A stretch of 64,000 nucleotides of DNA from Rhipicephalus microplus (Eukaryota > Arthropoda > Arachnida > Ixodida > Ixodidae): the NCBI RefSeq assembly GCF_043290135.1, contig NC_134704.1, forward strand, positions 13,522,001 through 13,586,000, read 5' to 3'. This document shows, piece by piece, positions 1 to 10,900 of the stretch. Position numbers and translations under genes: made by a program. The notes under the pieces were generated by a model. That model had not been told where the DNA came from. It searched no databases and saw only the letters and a list, made by a program, of their open reading frames with translations. Numbering within the stretch: the first letter of the stretch is position 1; every line of letters starts with the position of its first letter.

Positions 1-520
1 TATGATGTATTTGTTTTTATTGATCCCAGTTTTGTCGTTTATTAGGTTGTAGAAAAGACATAGCCTGATATATTTACGCCTTGAGGAGAGTAACGGCCAA
101 CCAAGTGAACTAACAATTTCGCTAGACCTTCTGGTAAAGTCTTAATCACCCGTCACAAACCGGGCGGCACATTTCTGAATGCACTCCAATGCATCAATAT
201 TGAACTTTGTGGCCGGGTCCCAGGCAGTGCAAGCATATTCTAAAATCGGGCGTACATTTGACACGTAAAGAACTTGTTTAAGAACAGAGGCGGCAGTTCT
301 GAAATTGCGGCGTAGGAAGCTCAGCACGCGATTGGCTTTAACTGATACCATGCGAACATGATCATTCCACGATAGTGTGCTGTTGATGACAACGCCAAGA
401 TACTTGTATTCATTTACCATGGATAATGGTATCCTTTCCATGAAGTAATTTGTGATAAAAGGCTGCTTTTTCTTGGTAAATTTAACGCCGCAGCATTTTG
501 ACACGTTAAGCTGCATTTTC
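1..520 (-). pseudogene. LINE reverse transcriptase C-terminal fragment
   Basis: On the minus strand, positions about 520 down to 142 translate to the end of a non-LTR retrotransposon reverse transcriptase. A stretch reading MQLNVSKC (the NxSKC motif after the YADD/FADD box) is followed by EYKYLGVVI, then by RPILEYACTAWDP and a terminal CAARFVTGD. Homologous blocks occur in the LINE at 41700-42456 (NPSKCKLMS, FEYLSVTI, RPKLEYASAIWNP). Codons downstream of 142 (toward base 1) keep LINE-like character but are broken by stops, and upstream of 520 the frame is unrecognisable. This is a truncated, dead copy of a CR1/L2/Jockey-type element. It sits upstream of the first visible SUOX exon, presumably in a SUOX intron. 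Exact clade is uncertain. Confidence 0.75.
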
Positions 521-1737
521 CACGTGTAGATGTGTAGTTCCATCCAGATGTGTAGCAGGTAGTACAATTTTCCGCAGGATGACAAGTAATAGTATAGTGC
601 TTGCTTCCCTACTTCACAAAAATAATGATTTATGATGCAGTGGGTATCTTGCGAGTGTGCTGGTATTAGTTGCTCCAAGGCTGCCCTGTGACTGTGCTCT
701 TGTGTTTGGCGGAGGCCTGGCAGATAAACAGAGGCCTGATAATCGTTTTATCAAGGGAGTTCACCGATTTTATTTGATGTCTGGAATGATTTATGTGAAA
801 ATGGCAGCGTATGTGGTTGACGCCAGAAAACAATTTCTCTGTAAAGGAAGTTCCATAAAAGGTAGCATTAGCACCTACTTAATGCCGTGACTTTGAAGAT
901 GCAAAGCAAACTCATATAAGGCATGCACATAGAATCATTCCTATTTACACTTTCATTTAGCCGAATGCCAGCATTCTCTTTTATGATGGGCGTAACTTTT
1001 ATTTTCTTTAAATACAAATAGTATGTGTGTGTACTGAAATTTCGTGCTATGACTGTGTCTGAAAGGTGATCATGTCTTTGTAACACACAAGATATGAAAA
1101 ATTGATGAACATGGGTTGTCGCTGGAGCCGACGTTTCAACAAGTGAACTTGTCTTCAAGTGTGCAGCTGCTTACCTAAGCTGGAAAAAGCCAGCAAAAGC
1201 ACAGGACACGAGGAAGAGGCAGACGGAAACACCTCTTTCTCCTGTACCGCGCTAACGCTGGCTTTCTTCAATTATCATGAACCAACTGGCCCAGACTTCA
1301 ACTCTGCTCTTCCGCTTACCCAAGTGTGTGTATATGTATATATACATATATGCCTCACACCTTCTCTTCCAACCCAAGCAAACGAGGAGAGGGTAACTGT
1401 GAAAACAGGGGTGGCAAACAGGGAACGCAGGCATTCTTGTGAAAACATCGGCTACAGTGACACTCTGTGTTCACACACTTTTAGTCTCTCAAAGCTCCCA
1501 TCTTTCCCTGAACTCCTGCCTTTTTTGTAATCCACAGTGAAATATACAGCTACTGAAAAGGTTCTGCAGTTTTGTAGTAAGAAATTGCTTATTAGCAGCA
1601 ACCCCCAGATGGCAAGAATATAAGGAGGAGTTGTAAAAAGCTAGAGGGCTCGTAAATGCAGCCAGGCATACTGGTCTCCTTAAGAATGTAATATAGAATG
1701 CGGAAAGTAACACTGGTGTTTACCTTTGCCAGCACAG
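521..1737. other. SUOX: Non-coding stretch, presumed SUOX intron
   Basis: I see no gene here. The stretch ends at a 3' splice site (AG at 1736-1737) in front of the first visible SUOX exon. A short alternating TA/TG run lies near 1326-1351. ORFs in this stretch have no recognisable family. Confidence 0.5.
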
Positions 1738-1927
1738 TGAGTTATTCTACGTGCGAAACCACATGCCTGTGCCTGATGTGGACCCAAAGGACTATGTTCT
1801 GGAGATAGAGGACCCGGACGGTAAATGTCACGAGCTCACGTTGGATGACATCAAAGCCAAGTTCCCTAAGGTGTCTATCACTTCAGTTATTCAGTGTGCT
1901 GGGAATCGACGCTCTGAGCAAAACAAG
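1738..1927 (+). CDS. SUOX: SUOX exon (first in window): start of molybdopterin domain
   Basis: The acceptor AG is at 1736-1737, and the exon opens with the last base of a split codon followed by [12 protein letters not shown]. It ends at AAG (1925-1927) in phase 0, immediately before [15 protein letters not shown] near the end contains the molybdenum-ligating cysteine of the family. Confidence 0.93.
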
Positions 1928-4900
1928 GCAAGTCGGCAGTGCATGGTAGCTGTCAGCGACAGTGTTTAAGTTAGCCAGTAGTTTTCAAATACTGTCGCAA
2001 ATCCTTTAATGCACAAGTTATCGATTATAAGAGCAACCATGTCAGTGACAGTGTTTAAGTTTTCAAACATGTCGCAAATTCTTTGATGCACAAGTTATCG
2101 ATTGTAAGAGCAACCACAAAGAACATGCAAGTGCATGATGGCTACAGTCATAGGGGTGCACAGGGTTCTCTTTCAAAGAGGGGGAGGAGTTAGGCTCTGA
2201 ACTCCCCCTTCCAGGCTGACTTTGTGCCCCCTCTCCCTCTTAAGTGATTAGAAGGGATGGCCATCTTCCCTTCACCCCTGCCTCCTTGTGAACATGCCTG
2301 TGGTTACAGTGATATATAATATATAATCAAATATGGTCTATACAAGTAAGTACTGCACACAAAAGTTGGCTTTTTCTCTTCCTTTATGGTTACCCAGTAA
2401 CAGTGTAATGTCTCAACTCCTCAAGAGTGCACAAGATAAGCCTGACCCTTTGCAGCCTTCCTGTAAACTTTTAGCTGTCTGTCTCGGCTTTGCTTCCCTC
2501 TTGTCTAGAATCTGTGAACCCTGTGAGTTACACGGGTCTAGAAGCTGTGGTTTTATAAACATTGCTTTCCCTACTACATTTACAGCCAAGCATTAAGTCG
2601 CAGAAATGCAGCCTAGCCCACTTTGCTGGGGAAATCATGACAATAAAAATGTCACAGATGCTGTGCTGATCTGACATAGCAGAGAGCGATTGGGTATATT
2701 AGGGCTGAAAACTTGTGAGCAGCCTATGTGAATTCTACTTGAATTAATATTCCCGCCTCCATTCTGAGCATTTTTTTGGTTTTACATCTGACAAACTAAA
2801 TCCACCTTCCTGGACAAGAAATGCTGTGTGAAAGCTACTGCCAAAAGGTAGATTTTATACTAAATTGACTTGTTGAAAGAACATTAGCTATCCAGTATTT
2901 GGAGTACTGGTTATATCACATTGTCTTGACATGACACTCCATTTTGTTAATTTTATTAATATCAATTGTATTCAGCTGTAGGTATCACTTTTGTAAGGTG
3001 AGTAGGAAATTAAACCCTCTGTGATGACTTGGGCCAGCCAGTGTTCCAGAGTGTGAGAGCCTGTACTTGCATAACCAATGCATGTCAGATCAGAGGAGCT
3101 ATTGATGACATCTGGGATTGACAATTGCAGATTAAAAAGGTGAAAGGCCTTGACTGGGGTCCTTGTGCGATTGGCAATGCCACCTGGTCAGGGGCAAGAC
3201 TGGTGGATGTACTGCGCTACCTTGGAGTTGACCTTTCTGATGAGCGCATACAGCACATTGTCATGGAGGGTTTAGACACAGACCCTACAGGAACGCCCTA
3301 CGGTTCCTCGTTTCCAGCAAACAAGGCTTTGGATCCAAAGGTCAGTTATAGGTTCTTGAATTTCTTACAAAGGGTTTAGCTATTTATTCCACTTATAAAA
3401 ATAAATAAATCTAACACAATATCACTAGCAAGCAACCCCCCCCCCCTTTTTTTTTTTCAGGAGAGTTCAAATATGCTGCCTCTTCTCATCTCCCACTGTT
3501 CTTATTTGCTCAATGAGGGCAAATACAGATTGTGAATACATGCATATTCAGTAAAATATTTAATTAGAAGCACATGTGTGCATTCTTTTCTTAGTTGCTC
3601 TTTTGCCGCCATCTTGAATATAGATCCCTGAAGGAGAAAAGGCCCCCTCTACATCTTGATAAATTATCTTTCATCATAGGGGGAAGGGGGAACTTGCTCG
3701 GGATCTTATGGTAGTATTGGCATGGGACAAAATGCAAACAGCGAAGAGCGTGGCTCAAACATTGACCATATGATGAATTCTGTCCAGCCATTGCCATTGA
3801 TAGACGTATGCATCCAGTTTGGCAGTACTGCGCAGTCTCCCTAGAGAGCAATATTTCAGCTCCTGGCCAAGTTCATATATTTGAAAGAAAGCAAATAAAA
3901 ATAAAATGAAAGTGTAATGACCAGACGAGACTGTTAATGGGCAACTAGCTGTAAAACACAGCCAAATTAGCCACACCATGCATAGCAATTGCGTGTTGAT
4001 TGAGACGGGGGAAAAAAAACAAAAACGAATTAGTTTGGTCTTAGTCTACCATGTGCTGAAAGCATTTCAAGTCACTTTTGCTGCAGTACATTGGTGTCAT
4101 GCAAAAAAGCATACTAAGATATGGAAGGTGCGACAAGCTATCAGAGGACACAACACATTTTGTCTATGCACTGGATAATAACGTTTACCAGAATGCTTGC
4201 TGACCTTTAAGAATCCCTGCTTTATGAATCTCCCAAACTTCAAAATGCTGAGGTCGGCAGAGGTGCTGTATGTGAATGTTCTACAGGAACATTCAAACAA
4301 AATCCTAGGGTCCCTTTAGATTGAATTGTCAAGAGCATACTATATGTGTAAATATGATTGTCATTGGAAATAACTGCATTACTATACTAGTACAATAAAT
4401 GTTATGTGGTTCATGTCAATATTTTGTAAGAAGTGAAAATTTTGCTAGGCATTTCTATTTAATGGTCTGACTGTCCAGTGCATGAAGTACAACACATTAT
4501 TTTGTCGATGTACAAAAATTAAAATACATGTTGGCTTTAAAAAAAAAAATTTGATGTCAGGCAGGCTGACGCTTCAGTGGAGCATAATTATTGTTATCCA
4601 AAGTAGAAGGTAGGAAAAAATGGAGTTAACCATACACGAGATGAATAGGTAGTAAGTATCCTTTGGGCAAAAAAGGGAAACATCTCAAGTAATTTAAGGA
4701 ACTTGTGCTAAATAGATAACACTTGTGTTGGTACACTCATGCACTTGTGGCATCATGAGTGGTCGATAGTAAGTAACACTCATTAGTAATAAATATAATC
4801 TAATTTATTGCTCAGGAAACCCATATTGTCATCTCCTGATATGAACATGTGAAAAATAAGGAATGACCTTCAAAAAACTATCGCTACGTGTTGATTGGCA

Positions 4901-7900
4901 TATGCATAGAGGTCATGCACATTGGTGTGTACCATGAAGTCAAGCTTCCCATTTTATCTGGTTTTTGGGCCACTGTCAAGCCACAGACTGTGGCCTTTTG
5001 ACCATTCCAAATAGTTTTTGAAAAAAAAAAAAGATCCAATCAAGCTCGAGAGCACTTTTGGTGGTCAGTTTAATGCATTATCCAGTAAAACATCGTCAAA
5101 TCAGTCACTAGAACTCTGAAAAATATTTGAATTAGATGCATTTTTGAATTGACAGGACATATGAAAAGTGGAATGCATGAAAGTTTGGATTTATAGAGTT
5201 ATTATTAACTTTATGTATGAATTACTAGAAGTAATCAGGTGTGGTTGTTAGCTGTATATGCTAGCTCCATGTGTTATATTGTTTTTCAGCAATACCCGAT
5301 CCCGATTGGACCACGAATCGAGGAAAACGGCAGCCCTTTAGAGCAATTAGGCAATGCTATGTAGCAAAGCTGATGATTCAAGGGTGAAGTATGTCAGCCT
5401 CATAGCTGCCAATGCACGAAAAAAAAAGAAGACTGTCTCGTGATCAGCTGAAATGCATGCCTACAGAGATGTTTCTCTGCAACAGAGTGATGACACGCAG
5501 GTAGCATGTCACATGCTTTTATAAGCATTAGTGAGTCCTGATGCGGTGATTCACCTATTATTTCTGGGAAAATGAGGAAGGTAATGATGGCCAGTCTGAA
5601 TTCACAGTGTTCTTTCGAACTAAGTTCTTGAAGTAGGTGTGTCAGGCAAGAACTTCGCCAGCAGACTGAGTGCAGAAATTGCTGGAGGAACCGCCGATCG
5701 AAGGGTCGCATGCATCGCAATTTTTACCAGACTGCCCTTTGTTATTTTCTATATATTCCCAGAAAAAATGGGTCAATCTTGACACATTAATGTTGTACGA
5801 AGCATGCGATGTGCTGCCCACATGTAATTGCTGTGCTGCAGTGAAAAGCACATTTCCATAGGTGCTCATTTCAGCTGACCACGTGTTTTTTTTTCTTTAT
5901 CTTTTTCCCCAGCTAAGAGCTGTGAGGCTGTGGTACTTCACTTTACATTCATTAGCATTGCCTTGCAACTGCTAAAAGCCATTGTTTCTGTGGATCAGCA
6001 GCAAAATCGGAATTTGGAATCGCCATTAGCGTCCAAAAGTTTTTGAATCAAATGTACTATAGCCTACTGCCACTTGAAATTATCTCTTCAAACTTACATT
6101 ACAAAATATGGGACCGCATAAATCCTTCGAATTATGTGGGATATTGAAATACCAAGTTTGATGAATTAGTGATGTTTTACTGTGCTTCCTTTCTTTCTCC
6201 TTTTGTACCAATAGGGAGATGTACTGTTGGCGTACGAGATGAATGGCCAGGAGTTGCCTCGTGACCACGGCTTTCCCCTGAGGGCAATTGTGCCAGGAGT
6301 CGTTGGTGCTCGCAACGTGAAATGGCTGGCACGCATCCAACTCAGCCCTACAGAAAGTGAATCGCACTGGCAACAGAATGATTACAAAGGTGGGTATTGT
6401 TATGCCAGCGAGTCCTCAGCAAACGTCTGTGCCTCTGAAAAAGGCAATCTGGGTCAAGGCCAGCCCGCAGTCCGCCTGACACGAACAACTCAACGGCGTA
6501 AAAACGCGCGGCGCCTCTCTGGCGTGCACGTGCAGTGAGTCAGCAGCGCACGTGACAGCGAGCCCCGTCGAGTAAACAACGGGCGTCTTCATGTCTGGGG
6601 GTCTGACGTGGCCCAGCGGCGACCCCATTGGAGGAATCTGCCCTGACAACCAGCGGCGCTTCTGATTGGACATTTTGGTTGGACCCGGTGCAAATAAAAG
6701 AAGCCCTGCGGCGCGTCGCGATCGGCGGTCCTATGTGAGAGGAGTCCCCGTGTCGGAGAGCCGACATGTGTGTGAGTCGGCGGTCCTATGTGAGAGGAGT
6801 CCCCGTGTCGGAGAGCCGACATGTGTGTGAGTCGGCGGTCCTAGGTGAAAGCTGACATGTGTGTCAGAGGGGACCCGTTTGAGAGCAGACCTATGTGTTA
6901 GAGAGGAGAGCTCGGCTCTTCGAGTCTCTGTCGGCCCCAGTGCCGAATTTGTAACGCCTCTGTATATATGCTGTACATAAACCTTGTTTAACTCACCGTC
7001 GTCTCGTCCGCTCGTCGTATCAGCTCTGCGCAGAAGCATTCGCGAGCTGAGAATCATACGCTACCAAACGGCTGGTGACCTTCCCGGCGGAGTTGGAAGC
7101 AGTGGCGCCTTCGGGACCGTGTTGGCGTCGCCGTCTTTCGCAACAGTGGTTGGCAGCTGCGGGATCGGCCGGCGTCAGCGACATCGATGCGGTGAGTGCC
7201 TGATGTTTTCCCCTCAGTTCACCAGACTACTCTAGCTCAGGTTGTAGTAGTTTAGAGAAGGGCTGTGTGAAGCATTGAAGTGAGCTTTGATCGTTTCAAG
7301 CCAAGTCGAAGCGCTTTGAAACCAAAGTTAATGCGGAGGGGGTAAACACGGGAGTGTGAAAAATTGCTTGCGCGTCTTGCTAGTAGGCTTATAGTGGGTA
7401 CGGCAAGTATATTCTTAACAGGGGCAAACAGCAAGAGGCTAGTGTGAACGATGGAGAACCTTAAAGTGAAGGAACTCATCGAAATTTGTGAGGAACTCGG
7501 CATTACTTTGGGCCGTGCGAAACGAAAGCAAGCGATCCTTGAGATCATGAAGCATGAGGGAGTGTCGGCTGAGGAAGTCGATGAGGCCTGGGTGGATATA
7601 AAAGCACGCCGCGAGGAGGCTGAAAGGCGCGAAGCTCGCGAAGAAGCTGAAAGGCGCGAAGCTCGCGAAGAAGCTGAAAGGCGCGAACGTCGCGAGGAGG
7701 CCGAGAGACAGGAGCGTCTCGAATTGAAACGACTAGAATTGGCAATCCTACAGTGTTCGCAGGCGCCTAGCGTAGCTTCTCCAACAGTCCAGGTCAGCGG
7801 TTTTAGAATTCGGGACCAACTGCCACCGTTCGTAGTAGGCGAGGACATGGCGAAGTATCTCGTCAAGTTTGAACACGTCTGTGAGCGAAACGCTTTGGAG

Positions 7901-10900
7901 CGGTCTCTTTGGGCGCAAAACCTGTTAGCTCTTCTTCCCGGCGAAGTGTCGGACGCGATAACTTGCTTGTCGAGGGAAGCGTTTGAGAGCTATGACGAGG
8001 TTAAGGAAGTGCTCTTGAGACGTTATAAGTTGTCACCCGAGGCTTTCAGGCAAAGGTTCCGGTATGCTGAAAAGGGGAATGAGTCACACGTTGACTTCGC
8101 GTTTCGTCTTAAGGCCGATTTAATTGAATGGCTCAAGGGCGAAGGTGTTTATGACGACCGCGATAGAGTGGTGGAATGCGTTGCATTGGAGCAATTCTAC
8201 CGCTGCATCGAGGATAATGTCAGGCTTTGGTTGCAGGACAGACTTGGTGAAGTTCAGCTAAACAAGGCAGCAGAGTTAGCTGAGGAGTATTATACTCGCC
8301 GAAAGTTGCACAGCAGGGCAGTGTGCGTTGAAAAGGATGAGAGAAAAGAGAGCTTTTCAAAGAAACCTGATCAACGGAAACCCGCTCCGCACCGTAATTT
8401 CAAGAAGGACCCGTCTCTTACGAAGGACAGTGTAGGGGAAGGGCAAACAGAAGCGGAGAAATCGAGTGAGGTTTCTACCACACAGGCATTTGAATCGGAA
8501 AACAAACGGAAGCCGCTAATCTGCTACAACTGCAAAAAGGAAGGACACATCGCGAGAAACTGTCAGGAAAAGTTTGCCTTCGCAACAATCCGAGAATCAG
8601 AAAAAAACATGCGGTTGTTGGAGCCGTATCTCCAAGAAATTAGGGTGAATGAGAAAACGTGCCGAGCACTTAGAGACTCAGCGGCAACCATGGATGTTGT
8701 CCATCCTTCATTGTTGTCTCCGGATGACTTTACAGGAGAATGCGCGTGGATCAGGCAAGTCGCCGAGGAGCAGTGTGTTTCCTTACCAATTGCCACGGTT
8801 GTCATTGAAGGCCCGTTCGGTAAGCTTCGCACCGAAGCGGCTGTGTCTGCCGCGCTAAATGATCGTTTTCCTTATCTTTTCTCCAACAACTCGGAGCAGC
8901 TTCTCAAAGAGCAGGGCAAATCGTTCTTCCCCAACTTAGCGTGCATGGCCCTCACGCGATCGCAAGCGCGGAAGCTTGACCTTGTTCAATGCGGTGAACT
9001 CTCAAGTGACCTTGTCGGCGGGTCGACGGAACCCCAGAAAGGAAATTTTCCGCATGAGTCATGTGAGCAGTCACGCGAGCGGCCCGTCGCGGAAGCGGCC
9101 GGCGCGGTATGCGTGGGGGGAGACGACATGGCGCCATTGAGTCAGAGCGAGAGGGTTGCAACGCTCTCGCCTGTAGCGGAAAGTTGGAGCGAGCTGCCGA
9201 GAGTTGATCGAGAGACGCTCATTCGAGAGCAGCGTGAGGACCTCTCGATTGAAGAGCTAGTGGAAAGCCACATGAAAGCTTCACAAGTGCTGTCGAAGGA
9301 GCACTACAAGAAATCGGTGAAGCGTGCTTTTGAAGTTGATAATCAGGTAATGCTGCTGCAGCCGTCCAAAAGGAACAAGCTTGAGATTCATTGGGAAGGG
9401 CCTGGCAATGTAATATCGAAGCTCCCCGATACGAATTATAAAGTGAAATTAGGAAGGCGGCAGAACAAAATTTACACCTTGATGAAACCATACATTCAAC
9501 ATCAAGCGGTCGTAAATCGGTTGTTGAATTCTTCAGAGGAAGAGGGAGCAGAAATTTGGAGTTCCAGTGATGCAATCGAAGGGGGATCGAAAGTAATCTG
9601 GGAGCAGATAAACCTAGAGCCTAGGTTAAGTGAAGCCCGGAAGGAGGACCTGAGAAGGATTGTTTCCGAGTTTGGAGACGTGTTTTCGGACCGCCCCGGA
9701 AACACGAGGGTGATCGAACACGATATCGAGCTAAGCGGTGAGGAGTCAATCCGTAGCAAGCCGTATCGTTGTTTCCCTGTGCAACGTCGCAAGTGTGAGC
9801 AGCTCTTGGTACCGCATAGGTATCGTCGCCTAAAGGTGGCCGGTTAATGAGATGGAGCGTGATACTCCGACAGCGCAACTTTTGACGTTCGCTAAAAAAA
9901 AAAAGAAAAAGCTATACGCTAATGCAGGTGCATTGAGCAGTGCGTTCTAGCTAGTACCTTCTCAACCTTTCGGTTTCTGGCTGGCAATACGGGGCAAAAT
10001 TTTGACCTCATCAGGACCTGGGCCGAGCGCTCTCGTCCAGAGTGAGCTCAAGGAGCCAATTTTATGTTGTATTCTAATTCGTTACGTTGTTGTACGTGGG
10101 AAAAAATGAGTTGTCATTTTAAGAAGTCTTGTGTCCCACATGTGCCTCTTGATGTAGAGGGAACTAAATTCAGATAGACACGTAGCTAGGTATATGTTGA
10201 AATATACTTTGTCTGGTGTTCTGTCGGGTGACCGAGGGCACTTGCTCGTGTCGTGTGTTGTCTGTTGTCAAACCGTTCTTAGCAAGTTGCAGAACCATCG
10301 ACAAGTGCTGAAACCGAAGATGGTCAGAAGAGACGAGTGAAGCTGGTCGGCAAGTTGTGGCGACAAGCCAGTGGAGCTGGGATCCGTCGTCAAAAATGGG
10401 ATTTGTTCCCGGAACAGTCTGTAGCTGTATTCTCCCCATGGCCCTGGAGGCGAACCTGGAGGGACCTGGCGAACGAGCGCACCTGACATCCGAGCCCCGT
10501 GGAAGCAGCTCGTCTATCCGGTGCATTGTCTGGCGGCGGGGGTGCTGTTATGCCAGCGAGTCCTCAGCAAACGTCCGTGCCTCTGAAAAAGGCAATCTGG
10601 GTCAAGGCCAGCCCGCAGTCCGCCTGACACGAACAACTCAACGGCGTAAACACGCGCGGCGCCTCTCTGGCGTGCACGTGCAGTGAGTCAGCAGCGCACG
10701 TGACAGCGAGCCCCGTCGAGTAAACAACGGGCGTCTTCATGTCTGGGGGTCTGACGTGGCCCAGCGGCGACCCCATTGGAGGAATCTGCCCTGACAACCA
10801 GCGGCGCTTCTGATTGGACATTTTGGTTGGACCCGGTGCAAATAAAAGAAGCCCTGCGGCACGTCGCGATCGGCGGTCCTATGTGAGAGGAGTCCCCGTG

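Noticed and set aside
5400..5869. Overlapping ORFs on both strands in SUOX intron 2
   Set aside because: No recognisable domain, no splice context, ordinary intron composition.
6722..6850. CRISPR-like repeat array
   Set aside because: The units are directly adjacent without spacers and lie in a retrotransposon LTR of an animal genome.
6540..7057. Minus-strand ORFs in the LTR with repeated [15 protein letters not shown] text
   Set aside because: They are translations of the 55-bp LTR repeat on the non-coding strand, not genes.
7252..7866. Minus-strand 204-codon ORF rich in serine and arginine
   Set aside because: It is the antisense shadow of the REEAERRE repeat at the start of the Gmr1-like gag.
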